From Neobacillus mesonae (GTDB lineage Bacteria > Bacillota > Bacilli > Bacillales > Cytobacillaceae): a DNA stretch of 64,000 bases. A model generated the notes under the pieces. It was not told where the DNA came from. It did no database searches and saw nothing but the letters and a program-made list of their open reading frames with translations. The stretch is from contig NZ_JAMBNQ010000003.1 of the NCBI RefSeq assembly GCF_023715155.1, positions 62,001-126,000 on the forward strand, read 5' to 3'. Each line of letters opens with the position of its first letter. Positions within the stretch are counted from its first letter, which is position 1. The translations under genes and the position numbers were made by a program. Positions 8,507-17,685 of the stretch are shown here, piece after piece.

Positions 8507-10729
8507 GTGGAGGCCGCTAGTCTTGTTAAATTTAGCAAAACCACCTATCAAACAACTGCCAATGTAATATTGCGCTCAGGTCCAAGTACCAAAAATAAAA
8601 ACCTTCTAACTATTCCCAAAGGAACAACGATTACCTCATCCCAAAGAATGGGCAGCTGGTATCAGGTAACATATACATACAAATTAAAGGGGAAAAATAT
8701 ATCAAAAAATGGATGGGTCAGCGGTTCATACATAAAGAAAAAATCAGTTAGTGTGACTAAATCATCATTTACAAAGTCTACAGCTGTTGTTAAAACAACA
8801 GCCATTACGAAAACTAATTTCCTCACTTCGACAAACGTAAATTTGCGGTCCGGAGTCGGCACTAAAAACAAAATAATTATAACTGTTAAAAAGGGAAAAA
8901 CAGTAACTGCATATCAAAAAAATGGAAAATGGTATAAAGTTAGCTATACGTATGTTTCAAAAGGTAAAAAAGTAACGAAATATGGGTGGATCAGCGGTGA
9001 TTATCTAAGAGAATACAATATTTATACAAAGACACTTGGAACAAATTATTTTACCAAGAAGACGGCTAAACTTTATTCCGAGCCTAATACAAAAAGAGCG
9101 CTGACAAGTGTTTCAAATAAAACTGGATTGTATTCAACACAGAAGGCAGTTAATAGTATAAAGCAGACTTGGTATCAGGTTTCATACAACGGTAAAAACT
9201 ATTATGTGTTTAGCGGTGACGTTACTAAAGCATCATTTAAGTCTTTTGCGAAAAAAGACTTCCAAGTAAAAATTAATACATATATGTATTCTTCATATGG
9301 AAGTACATACTCCAAGGTTATGCAAATCCCAAAAGGTGCTATTGTTTCTTCAGCAAAAAGTATTAGTGATTGGGCAGTTGTAACTTATAAAGGAAAAACA
9401 GGATATATATTACTATCATATCTTCAAACAGCACCAGTTAAAATAGAAACACAACCAACAAAAATACTTGTAAATAAGCCAGCCGACAGTGCTTCGGCTG
9501 CTGTCAATAAAGCAGAGCAACCACAGACACAAACAAAAACTACTGTTAATGTAACAAAGTCTTACTTGGTAACAGCAGATTTAAATTTACGTGAATCAGG
9601 AGCAGGAACCAAGATTCTCATAACAATCCCTAACGGTACAACTATTACATCTTCAGAAAGATTAAATGACGGCTGGTACAAAGTAACATATGGCGGGAAA
9701 ACTGGATATGTTTCAAGTGGATTTTTAAAAGAATATGCACTAACAGATTACCGGTTTATTGAGCTGCGGACTAAATCTAACGTCACGGCACAGCAGATAA
9801 ATGCATATATCACTAAGAATTATAAAAGGCATGGTTCGCAGAGCGTTCTTCTTAATAAAGGACAAGCATTTATTGATGCTGGGAACATGTATGGAGTTAA
9901 TGCCTTATACCTGGCTGCGCATGCCATCCATGAAAGCGGATTTGGGACTTCAGTTATATCGATAGAGAAAAAGAACTTATTTGGCTACGGCGCCTATGAT
10001 GCCACACCTTTTGTGAGTGCTTATCGTTTTTCGTCAGTAGAACAATGTATCAATTATGTTGCCCAAAAAATGAAAGCTGATTACCTAAATCCATATGGCA
10101 AACATTTTGAAGGAGCTATGCTTGGATATCGAACTAATGATAATAATGGAAAACGGATTGATAGCAAAAGCATAGGTATGAATTTTTGGTATGCTAGTGA
10201 TCCTAACTGGGGAAATGGGATAGCAAAGCATATGCAAAATATTATGGGATTTAATAAGACCAATTATGAAAATCCAAAGGTTGATACAAGATATTTTTCC
10301 GTCCCAGGTATACCAGTGGGAAGCGATCAATTTCCAGAAGGTATTCAGGTGCTTGCTAAAAAAGATTTATCCAGCGTAATAAAAAAAGGAACAGTTTTTA
10401 CCATGCTTGAAAAATCTAATGATTTTAAAGTTAAGGTACAATTAAATAAAAATCAATATACATTAAGCAATATTAGCTTCTCTAAATATAAAGATTATAT
10501 TTCGGCTTTAAACTTAGGCAGGGTTGTGAATGCTTCTTCCCTGAATATACGTTCAGCACCAGATAAAAACATTATTGGCCTTTTAAAATTAAATCAATAT
10601 GTATCTTTAGCTTTAGACAAAAATCAAAAGATTATTACCGACCCAACGAAAGAGTGGTATCAAGTAAACTTATCGGGCGGGAAAACAGGGTGGGTAAGTA
10701 AATCCTACATTAAAATGGAACTTCAATAG
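8507..10729 (+). CDS. SH3-repeat N-acetylglucosaminidase, signal peptide frameshifted
   Basis: The 740-residue continuous part of a second LytD-like autolysin. SH3 domains lie near residues 10-80 and 100-180, and more follow up to about 405. The glucosaminidase domain (about 425-590) has HAIHESGFGTS with the catalytic-type glutamate and LFGYGAYD. A C-terminal SH3 domain ends the chain. The outermost start in this frame is GTG 8507, which lacks a good ribosome binding site. The true start is almost certainly upstream at 8397 or 8406, where a well-placed GAGGAG site and a signal peptide occur in a different frame. As it stands the protein would not be exported. It is a paralogue of the gene at 156-3182 and flanks the same teichoic acid block. 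Confidence 0.75.
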   Translation: MEAASLVKFSKTTYQTTANVILRSGPSTKNKNLLTIPKGTTITSSQRMGSWYQVTYTYKLKGKNISKNGWVSGSYIKKKSVSVTKSSFTKSTAVVKTTAITKTNFLTSTNVNLRSGVGTKNKIIITVKKGKTVTAYQKNGKWYKVSYTYVSKGKKVTKYGWISGDYLREYNIYTKTLGTNYFTKKTAKLYSEPNTKRALTSVSNKTGLYSTQKAVNSIKQTWYQVSYNGKNYYVFSGDVTKASFKSFAKKDFQVKINTYMYSSYGSTYSKVMQIPKGAIVSSAKSISDWAVVTYKGKTGYILLSYLQTAPVKIETQPTKILVNKPADSASAAVNKAEQPQTQTKTTVNVTKSYLVTADLNLRESGAGTKILITIPNGTTITSSERLNDGWYKVTYGGKTGYVSSGFLKEYALTDYRFIELRTKSNVTAQQINAYITKNYKRHGSQSVLLNKGQAFIDAGNMYGVNALYLAAHAIHESGFGTSVISIEKKNLFGYGAYDATPFVSAYRFSSVEQCINYVAQKMKADYLNPYGKHFEGAMLGYRTNDNNGKRIDSKSIGMNFWYASDPNWGNGIAKHMQNIMGFNKTNYENPKVDTRYFSVPGIPVGSDQFPEGIQVLAKKDLSSVIKKGTVFTMLEKSNDFKVKVQLNKNQYTLSNISFSKYKDYISALNLGRVVNASSLNIRSAPDKNIIGLLKLNQYVSLALDKNQKIITDPTKEWYQVNLSGGKTGWVSKSYIKMELQ

Positions 10730-10731
10730 TT

Positions 10732-10763
10732 AAAAGCTGACTTTAAAAGGTCAGCCTTTTTGC
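10732..10763 (+). terminator. Terminator after the second autolysin
   Basis: AAAGCTGAC pairs with GTCAGCCTTT and is followed by a T run, immediately after the stop codon. Confidence 0.85.
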
Positions 10764-10794
10764 TTTTTTGGCTATAAATTGGAAATGTTTATGA

Positions 10795-10823
10795 TTGAAA
10801 TTTAAGATTCATAGATTTATAAT
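10795..10823 (+). promoter_or_regulatory. Sigma-A promoter of tagD
   Basis: TTGAAA (10795-10800) and TATAAT (10818-10823) are separated by exactly 17 bases, about 90 bases before the tagD start. This is the clearest promoter in the teichoic acid region. Confidence 0.7.
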
Positions 10824-10915
10824 GGTATGGTGTATATTAATACGTACAAAATTCGACTTTTTTTGAATAAAAAATTATTCGTTTTCCTATAATAAAATTA
10901 GGAGGATTATCACTC

Positions 10916-11314
10916 ATGAAAAAGGTTTTAACTTACGGAACATTTGATTTGCTCCATTTTGGACATATCAATTTACTTCGCCGTGCAAAAGAATTAGGTG
11001 ATTATCTTATAGTTGGTTTATCCACTGATGAATTTAACAAAGGGAAGAATAAACAGGCTTATCATAGTTTTGAAAATCGAAAAATGATTTTGGAATCAAT
11101 ACGTTATGTTGACGAAGTCATTCCTGAAAATACTTGGGATCAAAAAATTCAAGATGTCATTGACCATAATGTCGATATTTTTGTTATGGGTGACGATTGG
11201 AAAGGCAAATTTGATTTCCTTAAAGAATATTGCGAGGTTGTTTATTTGCCAAGGACTATTGGCATTTCTACATCCAAAATTAAAAACGACTTAAACGTGG
11301 TAAAGAATGGCTAG
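10916..11314 (+). CDS. tagD: Glycerol-3-phosphate cytidylyltransferase TagD
   Basis: Makes CDP-glycerol from CTP and glycerol 3-phosphate, the donor for wall teichoic acid backbone synthesis, in the cytoplasm. The 132-residue length fits the family (129 in B. subtilis). The nucleotidyltransferase motif TFDLLHFGHINLLRRA near the N-terminus and the GISTSKIK motif near the C-terminus are both present. The start is ATG after an AGGAGG site. The gene overlaps the next one by eight bases, so the cytidylyltransferase and a CDP-glycerol-using transferase are translationally coupled. A sigma-A promoter lies about 90 bases upstream. Confidence 0.96.
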   Translation: MKKVLTYGTFDLLHFGHINLLRRAKELGDYLIVGLSTDEFNKGKNKQAYHSFENRKMILESIRYVDEVIPENTWDQKIQDVIDHNVDIFVMGDDWKGKFDFLKEYCEVVYLPRTIGISTSKIKNDLNVVKNG

Positions 11315-12512
11315 AGAACTAGCCATTTCTTTGTATTTATTTGTCTTTAAGTGTGTGTTTTCATTTTTTAATCGTATGCCGCTCAAGGATAAAACTACCT
11401 TTGTTATCAGCTTTGGAGATAACAGTCAATATGTATTTAAGGAAATGCAGGAGAAAAACATTAAAACGGAGATTATTTTCCTTTGTAAAGGAAAAAGCAT
11501 TATTAAATTTAAGGACTATCAGGGCGTGAAAAAAATACCGTTTGAAACGTTCTCTATTTTAAACTGGTTTAAATCCGTTTACCATTTGGCTACATCCCGG
11601 TATATATTAGTTGATAATTATTATGGCTTTTTAGCATCTACTCGATTTAGGGCTGGAGTCGAATGCATTCAATTATGGCATGCTTCTGGTGCCATGAAAA
11701 AATTTGGTCTTGAAGATAAATCAATAAAAAATCGAAGTAAAAAGGCTAATCAACGCTTTTTACTAGTCTATAATAGGTTTCATAAAGTGGTTGTCGGTTC
11801 CGATGTAATGGCTGAGACTTTTAAAAAGTCTTTTAATCTGGAGGAAGAAAATATCCTCAGGACAGGAATACCGAGGACTGATTTCTTTTTTAATGAAAAA
11901 GAAAAGCAAAAGGTATTAGACTTTTTAACAGTAAAACATCCCGGCTTAGCTGGGAAAAAGATAATTCTATATGCACCAACTTATCGCGATTTTCAAATAG
12001 ATGATTTTTCGCTTAAGCTCGATATCGAAAAAATGCATCAAGAACTTGGTGATGAGTATAAATTAATTCTACGGCTGCATCCTGCTATTCAAAATTTGCA
12101 GGATTTAATGGCAGTGACATCTAACTTCGTTTATAATTTCTCCTCAGATAAGTATGAAATAAATGACCTATTAGTTATAGCTGATATATTAATTACAGAC
12201 TATTCTTCTATCCCATTTGATTATTCTTTGTTACATCGACCTATTATCTTTTTTACTTATGATTTGGAAGAATATAAGGAGATGCGCGGTGTAATAGATG
12301 GATTTGAAGACAATCTGCCAGGGCCAATTGTAAAAGATACGGATACTATTATTGAATTGATTAAACAGGGGAGTTTTGATTTAACGAAAATTGATTATTA
12401 TGCTGAATATTGGAATAAATATTCCAGAGGTAATTCTAGTTCAAACTTAGTTAATTATCTGTATGTATCAAAAGGATTTAAAGAGTATGACAAAATTACT
12501 GAATATAATTAA
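11307..12512 (+). CDS. tagB: CDP-glycerol glycerophosphotransferase (TagB-like)
   Basis: A 401-residue transferase of the glyphos_transf family. It carries CIQLWHASGAMKKFG in place of the TWHGTPLKK motif of the other two members in the locus, YAPTYRDFQ, and LITDYSSIPFDYSLL. The WHASGAMKKFG form is typical of the TagB primase branch, so this gene most likely adds the first glycerol phosphate to the TagA product. The start overlaps the end of tagD by eight bases. A terminator follows. The assignment to TagB rather than another branch rests on motif shape and is moderately sure. Confidence 0.75.
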   Translation: MARELAISLYLFVFKCVFSFFNRMPLKDKTTFVISFGDNSQYVFKEMQEKNIKTEIIFLCKGKSIIKFKDYQGVKKIPFETFSILNWFKSVYHLATSRYILVDNYYGFLASTRFRAGVECIQLWHASGAMKKFGLEDKSIKNRSKKANQRFLLVYNRFHKVVVGSDVMAETFKKSFNLEEENILRTGIPRTDFFFNEKEKQKVLDFLTVKHPGLAGKKIILYAPTYRDFQIDDFSLKLDIEKMHQELGDEYKLILRLHPAIQNLQDLMAVTSNFVYNFSSDKYEINDLLVIADILITDYSSIPFDYSLLHRPIIFFTYDLEEYKEMRGVIDGFEDNLPGPIVKDTDTIIELIKQGSFDLTKIDYYAEYWNKYSRGNSSSNLVNYLYVSKGFKEYDKITEYN

Positions 12513-12558
12513 ACAAATGCTTCGAGAGTCTTATTTACTGCTCGAGGCTTTGTTTTTA
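12511..12558 (+). terminator. Terminator after the tagD-tagB pair
   Basis: An imperfect stem, AAACAAATGCTTCGAG with CTCGAGGCTTTGTTT, ends in a T run directly after the stop codon. Confidence 0.75.
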
Positions 12559-12628
12559 TTATGCCACTTTGGGGAAATTAATGTATAATGAACAAGGTTA
12601 TACTTGCTATAGGAAGGACTAATTTTTC

Positions 12629-13459
12629 ATGAAGTCAATGATCACCATAATTAAGGAGCAAATTAGTTCCTTTTATTTAATTTTAAGGTTATCAGCCTTT
12701 GAAATGAAAAGTGCAAATGTAAATAATTATCTAGGAAGGTTTTGGGAAGTTCTAAATCCAGCAATTCAACTAGTGATTTATTGGTTCATATTTGGAGTTG
12801 GTATCCGTGGAGGCCAAAAAATTACATTAGATAATGGGGTCCAGGCTCCATTTTTTATATGGATGGTTACAGGTATGGTAGTTTGGTTTTTCGTGAATCC
12901 AATGATTACCAGTACTTCAAAGTCAATTTATTCAAGACTGCAATTAATTGCAAAAATGAGTTTTCCGATGAGTGCTATTCCATCATATGTTATTATGGCT
13001 GGGTTTTATTCACATTTAATGCTTGTTGCACTGGTAACAATTATTTTACAATTTACTCAGTTTAAACTCACTGTTTATTTTATTCAATTGCCTTATTTTA
13101 TGCTGGCTACATTGATTTTTTTACTCGCTTTGGCACTTATCACATCAACATTATCAACTATTGTTAGAGACGTGCAGCAAATTATTCAATCGATAACCAG
13201 AATGCTTCTGTATTTAACACCGTTATTATGGCATACAGACAAATTGGAATTTAAAAATATGGATTTAACGTTTTTATTAAAATTAAATCCGCTATACTAT
13301 ATTGTTGAAGGCTATCGAGCATCCTTATTAGGGACATCATGGTATATATGGGAAGACTCAACATTAACTCTATATTTCTGGGGAATAACCCTTGTCTTTT
13401 TCTTAGTTGGTTCTATATTGCATTTGAAATTTAGAAATCGATTTGTTGATTATTTATAA
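12629..13459 (+). CDS. tagG: Teichoic acid ABC exporter permease TagG
   Basis: A 276-residue ABC-2 type membrane protein with about six hydrophobic segments, matching the TagG size (275 in B. subtilis). The N-terminal region contains NNYLGRFWEVLNPAIQ, characteristic of polysaccharide and teichoic acid exporters. With TagH it moves undecaprenyl-linked wall teichoic acid across the membrane. tagH follows after 51 bases, so the two form an operon. The start is ATG with an AGGAAGG site. Its position after tagD and tagB fits the pathway. Confidence 0.93.
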   Translation: MKSMITIIKEQISSFYLILRLSAFEMKSANVNNYLGRFWEVLNPAIQLVIYWFIFGVGIRGGQKITLDNGVQAPFFIWMVTGMVVWFFVNPMITSTSKSIYSRLQLIAKMSFPMSAIPSYVIMAGFYSHLMLVALVTIILQFTQFKLTVYFIQLPYFMLATLIFLLALALITSTLSTIVRDVQQIIQSITRMLLYLTPLLWHTDKLEFKNMDLTFLLKLNPLYYIVEGYRASLLGTSWYIWEDSTLTLYFWGITLVFFLVGSILHLKFRNRFVDYL

Positions 13460-13510
13460 TGATTATCTGAAGAAGGTAAACAGGCTTTACAAATTTTGAG
13501 GTGATTCTTC

Positions 13511-14311
13511 TTGAGTGAAACAGTAATTGTGAAGAATGTATATAAAAGATATAAAATGCATAAGAAGCCTTCTGAAAAGCTGTTGGATTTAATTCTGCCC
13601 GGCGGCTATGGAGAAGACTTTTATGCTTTGCAGGATATTTCGTTAACTGCCAATCAGGGGGACGTAATTGGCCTTGTCGGGGTAAATGGTTCAGGAAAAT
13701 CAACTTTATCTAATATTATTGCTGGCGTTATTCCTCCTACTTCAGGTACGGTGGAAACGGTTGGACAAACATCGATTATTGCAATCTCCTCCGGGTTGAA
13801 TAACCAATTAACCGGCCGGGAAAATATTGAATTGAAATGTTTAATGCTTGGTTTTAAAAAGAAGGAAATTGAAGCGATGGAACCGGAAATTATAGAATTT
13901 GCGGATATTGGCAATTTTATCGACCAGCCGGTTAAAAAATATTCAAGCGGGATGAAGTCACGTCTCGGTTTTGCCATTTCGGTTACGGTTAATCCTGATA
14001 TTTTGATTATTGACGAAGCATTGTCAGTAGGGGACCAAGTTTTTGCCCAAAAGTCCAAAAATAAAATGTTTGAGTTTAAAGAGAAGGGAAAAACTATTTT
14101 CTTTGTTAGTCACTCAATGGGGCAGATAAAGGAATTCTGTGAAAAAGCTGCTTGGTTGGAGTATGGGGAAATAAAGCAATTTGGACCTGTAAAAGAAGTC
14201 ATACCCGAATATGAAAAATTCTTAAAGAAATACAAATCCATGTCAAAAGAAGAACAAAAAAAGTTCCGCGAACAGGTCACGCAAAAACAAAGAGGTTTAG
14301 CAACAATCTAA
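13511..14311 (+). CDS. tagH: Teichoic acid ABC exporter ATPase TagH
   Basis: A 266-residue ATPase with Walker A GVNGSGKST, the signature YSSGMKSRL and Walker B ILIIDEAL, powering TagG. Starts at TTG behind a GAGGTGATT site. B. subtilis TagH is about 527 residues because of a C-terminal extension with an extracytoplasmic domain. This protein ends shortly after the nucleotide-binding domain, like the shorter forms in many other Gram-positive bacteria. A terminator follows. Confidence 0.92.
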   Translation: MSETVIVKNVYKRYKMHKKPSEKLLDLILPGGYGEDFYALQDISLTANQGDVIGLVGVNGSGKSTLSNIIAGVIPPTSGTVETVGQTSIIAISSGLNNQLTGRENIELKCLMLGFKKKEIEAMEPEIIEFADIGNFIDQPVKKYSSGMKSRLGFAISVTVNPDILIIDEALSVGDQVFAQKSKNKMFEFKEKGKTIFFVSHSMGQIKEFCEKAAWLEYGEIKQFGPVKEVIPEYEKFLKKYKSMSKEEQKKFREQVTQKQRGLATI

Positions 14312-14338
14312 CATTAGTTTAAAATAACTAAAGTTCTC

Positions 14339-14386
14339 AAAACCTAAAAAGGCCCTTTTAAAGCCTATTTAGGTTTTCTTTTTGGA
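14339..14386 (+). terminator. Terminator after tagH
   Basis: AAAACCTAAA.AAGGC pairs with GCCTATTTAGGTTTT and ends in a T-rich tail. Confidence 0.8.
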
Positions 14387-14427
14387 CATGCTAATTAGTA
14401 AAATAACTTAAAAAGGAATATTTCTAT

Positions 14428-15168
14428 ATGGAAACAAATGTAGTGCGAATTTTAGGAATTGATTTCATTAATAAATCCTTTAATGATGTAGTTGATATTC
14501 TCGAACAATTGATAAGCAGCAACAAAAAAAGTTTTGTCGTCACCGCCAATCCGGAAATCGCTATGTATGCACATGAGCATCCCGATTATAAAGCAATCGT
14601 TGAAATGTCTGACATAGTAGTTCCTGATGGCATCGGTATTGTAATGGCTTCCAAAATCTTAAAAACCCCCATACAAGAACGGGTTGCTGGATTTGATTTA
14701 ACCGTAAGGCTGCTGGAACTTGCCAATAAGCAAAAGTGGCGGATCTATTTATTGGGCGGCAAAGAAGAGACCAATAAAAAAGCCATCGCCAATATTGCCA
14801 GCCGTTATCCGCAGCTTCAAATTGCCGGCAGTCATCATGGCTTTTTTGACTGGGAAGAAGGGACGGTTGCGGAGGAGATTAAAGCTTCGAAACCAGATAT
14901 TGTATTTGTTGCTTTAGGATTTCCCAGGCAGGAACAATGGATTGCAGAAAATCTGCCTCATTTTTCTAAGGGGCTGTTTATGGGAGTCGGCGGCAGTATT
15001 GATGTGCTGGCGGGTGAGGTAAAGCGGGCGCCGGAATTCTGGCGTAAAATGAATTTAGAGTGGTTTTATCGTTTGCTTAAACAGCCGACAAGATGGAAAC
15101 GTATGCTGGCACTGCCTCGGTTTTTAGTTCAGATTGTAAAAGTAAAATTTTCAGAATCACCTAAGTGA
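14428..15168 (+). CDS. tagA: UDP-ManNAc:GlcNAc-PP-undecaprenol ManNAc transferase TagA
   Basis: A 246-residue member of the WecG/TagA/CpsF family (256 in B. subtilis). It adds N-acetylmannosamine to the GlcNAc-PP-undecaprenol made by TagO, the second step of linkage-unit synthesis at the membrane. Visible family motifs are VVTANPEIAMYAHEHP, VVPDGIGIVMASK and the Arg-rich end EWFYRLLKQPTRWKRM. The start is ATG with an AAAAAGGA site. Here it is a single gene between terminators rather than part of a divergent tagAB operon as in B. subtilis. Confidence 0.93.
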   Translation: METNVVRILGIDFINKSFNDVVDILEQLISSNKKSFVVTANPEIAMYAHEHPDYKAIVEMSDIVVPDGIGIVMASKILKTPIQERVAGFDLTVRLLELANKQKWRIYLLGGKEETNKKAIANIASRYPQLQIAGSHHGFFDWEEGTVAEEIKASKPDIVFVALGFPRQEQWIAENLPHFSKGLFMGVGGSIDVLAGEVKRAPEFWRKMNLEWFYRLLKQPTRWKRMLALPRFLVQIVKVKFSESPK

Positions 15169-15282
15169 AACTTTTAGGGGATATTTTCGTCAAATTTATG
15201 AGTGAGAGAAATGTAAAAGTCATAATTTATTTAAATTGTAAATTTTTTGTGATTTTAATATGTATTCCATGTTAATTTTTTA

Positions 15283-15291
15283 TGCTATAAT
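15283..15291 (+). promoter_or_regulatory. Extended -10 promoter of tagO
   Basis: TGCTATAAT gives an extended -10 (TGnTATAAT) about 75 bases before the tagO start. The -35 region is poor, which fits an extended -10 promoter. Confidence 0.5.
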
Positions 15292-15366
15292 AATCGTTGT
15301 GTTTAGTAATATGTGCCTGTTTCTAAATCAAATTAGAGGGGCATCCTATCCGTAAGGAGGGTCTGT

Positions 15367-16413
15367 ATGTTGTACCTGACCTTTATATTATGTTTTGTAT
15401 GCTCCATTCTTATTACGCCAGTTGTAAAAAAACTTGCCTTTACAGTAGGAGCAACTGATCAGCCAAATCATCGCAAGGTACACCATCAAATTATGCCTCG
15501 TTTGGGCGGCTTGGCCATCTATATCAGCTTCCTTTTAGGAATTTTGATTTTGAGGCCTGATAGTCCATATCATGCAGCTATTGTTGCAGGCGGCGCCATT
15601 ATTTTAATTACAGGTGTATTAGATGATATTTACGATCTTTCTGCTAAGGTAAAATTTATCCTTCAAATAGCGGCTGCCCTGATTGTTGTACTTTGGGGCG
15701 GTGTTGATGTAGATTTTATCAATCTGCCATTTAATGGGCGTATCGATTTTGGGATTCTAACCATTCCAATAACTGTTATTTGGATTGTCGGCATCACAAA
15801 TGCCATTAATTTAATCGACGGTTTAGATGGATTAGCTGCAGGCGTTTCATCGATTGGTTTACTCACCATTACGGCAATGGCGGTTGTCATGGGGAATGTC
15901 TACGTTATGACAATGGGTGTTATCTTAATAGCGAGCACCTTAGGATTTTTAAAATATAATTTCCACCCTGCAAAAATTTTTATGGGTGATTCAGGAGCCC
16001 TGTTTTTAGGGTATATGATTTCCGTTTTGTCCTTACTTGGTTTTAAAAACATTGCGGTTATTTCTTTTGTTGTACCAATCATCATACTAGGTGTACCTAT
16101 TTCAGATACATTTTTTGCGATTATCAGAAGGCTGTATAATAAAAATCCATTGTCTGCACCAGATAAATCACATCTTCATCACTGTATTTTAAAATTAGGT
16201 TATACCCACCGTGAAACAGTACTATTGATTTATGCGATGAGTGCTATGTTTGGACTAGCAGCCTTTATTTTTACAATGACAACGGTATGGGGTTCCATCA
16301 TCTTTGTCATCATACTGCTCGTAGCGATTGAAATATTTGTCGAAAATATTGGCTTAATCAATAAGAACTACAAACCATTATTACGTATCATGGGAATGTT
16401 GAAAAACCGGTAG
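15367..16413 (+). CDS. tagO: Undecaprenyl-phosphate GlcNAc-1-phosphate transferase TagO
   Basis: The first committed enzyme of wall teichoic acid synthesis, joining GlcNAc-1-phosphate to undecaprenyl phosphate at the membrane. The protein has 348 residues and about ten membrane segments. Diagnostic MraY/WecA motifs are LDDIYDLSAKVKF, NAINLIDGLDGLAAG, FMGDSGALFLGY and the histidine cluster KSHLHHCIL. The start is ATG with a strong AAGGAGG site. It lies between tagA and lytR, as expected for Bacillus. Confidence 0.95.
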   Translation: MLYLTFILCFVCSILITPVVKKLAFTVGATDQPNHRKVHHQIMPRLGGLAIYISFLLGILILRPDSPYHAAIVAGGAIILITGVLDDIYDLSAKVKFILQIAAALIVVLWGGVDVDFINLPFNGRIDFGILTIPITVIWIVGITNAINLIDGLDGLAAGVSSIGLLTITAMAVVMGNVYVMTMGVILIASTLGFLKYNFHPAKIFMGDSGALFLGYMISVLSLLGFKNIAVISFVVPIIILGVPISDTFFAIIRRLYNKNPLSAPDKSHLHHCILKLGYTHRETVLLIYAMSAMFGLAAFIFTMTTVWGSIIFVIILLVAIEIFVENIGLINKNYKPLLRIMGMLKNR

Positions 16414-16455
16414 GAAGCATGGGAACGGGTCTCTTGCTTCTTACCGGTTTTTATT
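16404..16455 (+). terminator. Terminator of tagO
   Basis: AACCGGTAGGAAGCA, which includes the stop codon, pairs with TGCTTCTTACCGGTT and is followed by T residues. Confidence 0.85.
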
Positions 16456-16463
16456 TTGGAAAA

Positions 16464-16492
16464 TGAAAAAACCCGGGAATTTTCCCCAGGTT
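16464..16492 (-). terminator. Terminator of the LCP gene
   Basis: On the minus strand, AACCTGGGG pairs with CCCGGGTT and is followed by a T run. It overlaps the stop codon of the gene. Confidence 0.75.
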
Positions 16493-17486
16493 AATTTGCT
16501 GCTTTTGCTGTCTCAGTTAAGTTTAAATGATTCCGCAATACCTGCTTTGTCGCTGCTAATTTCGTATCATCCAGCTGATAGTAATAAACACCATTAATAT
16601 AGGCATCAGAACCAGCAAGGCTAAGAGATTCAATATCTAATTTATTTCCTCCTTGAAGGTATCCAAGGAATGATTTCATTTGATCAAATGTTAAGTCAGT
16701 CTCCATATTTTTCCCAACTGCTTCTATCACATCAGTGTAGTTTCCAAGAGATTTAACAGAGGCTGCTTTGGTCATAATAGCTTTAAGGATTTCCTGCTGT
16801 CTTTCGCCTCTTTGGATATCACTGTCTTTTTTTCTGGTACGTGCAAGAGCAAGGGCTTCTTCACCGTCTAAATGCTGCATTCCTTTTTCCAGTGTAATCG
16901 CTTTTGCATGGTCTTTTGAGTCCTGTTCAGATAATTTATAAGGAACATCGACCGTAATACCATCAAGTGCATTAACTACATCAATAAACGCATTAAAGTT
17001 CATCTTTACATAATAATCGACCGGAATGTCGAGTAAATTCTCAACCGTATCCAGTGTCATTTTTACACCGCCATAAGCGTGTGCATGGGTAATTTTTGTA
17101 TACATATCTTTCTCTGGAATGTATACATAAGAGTCACGTGGAATGCTGAGCATCTTAACGGACTTATCCTTTTTATTAAATGTTGCCAGTATTAAAGCAT
17201 CAGAACGGGCAGGTCCGTTATTTTTTCGTTTCTCGCTGTCATCGACCCCAACGAATAAAATCGAAGTTTTATCAATTGTCAGCGGTTTTGGCCGGGCTGA
17301 ATCACGTTCAATCGGTTTATAGGACTTATTCATGACTGATTCGGCTTTTTTATACAGTGTGCCCGCATAAACTCCAGCCCCAAGAACCAGGACTAATAAT
17401 GGAACTACAATCCATGTAAAAATTCGTTTTCGCCTTCGTTTTTTTACCTTTTGGTATTGTTTATAAGATTGTCTATTAATAGACAT
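16491..17486 (-). CDS. lytR: LytR-CpsA-Psr family wall polymer ligase
   Basis: A 331-residue LCP protein that transfers teichoic acid from the undecaprenyl carrier to peptidoglycan outside the membrane. It has a short cytoplasmic Lys/Arg-rich start, one membrane helix (about 20-42) and an extracytoplasmic LCP domain. That domain includes ILFVGVDDSEKRKNNGPARS, MLSIPRDSYVYIPE and LARTRKKDSDIQRGERQQ, whose arginines and aspartates bind the lipid phosphate. The start is ATG with an AAGGAGG site. It converges on tagO. B. subtilis has several LCP paralogues (TagT, TagU, TagV), so the exact name is uncertain; position suggests LytR/TagU. Confidence 0.88.
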   Translation of the reverse strand: MSINRQSYKQYQKVKKRRRKRIFTWIVVPLLVLVLGAGVYAGTLYKKAESVMNKSYKPIERDSARPKPLTIDKTSILFVGVDDSEKRKNNGPARSDALILATFNKKDKSVKMLSIPRDSYVYIPEKDMYTKITHAHAYGGVKMTLDTVENLLDIPVDYYVKMNFNAFIDVVNALDGITVDVPYKLSEQDSKDHAKAITLEKGMQHLDGEEALALARTRKKDSDIQRGERQQEILKAIMTKAASVKSLGNYTDVIEAVGKNMETDLTFDQMKSFLGYLQGGNKLDIESLSLAGSDAYINGVYYYQLDDTKLAATKQVLRNHLNLTETAKAAN

Positions 17487-17685
17487 ACCTTTCCTCCTTA
17501 AATAGAAAACTGTCGAAATCTGACAAAATAATGCCTATTTTATATTTTATAATAGATTGTCAGATTGGTAAAATGAATTTTGAAAAAAGGTAAAAAATTA
17601 CTTATCATATTGGGAGTCTGACTTTTTTCCCAATTGTAATATTCCGCAAGTGCAAATATAATCATTGTCAAAAGATAAATGTTTT

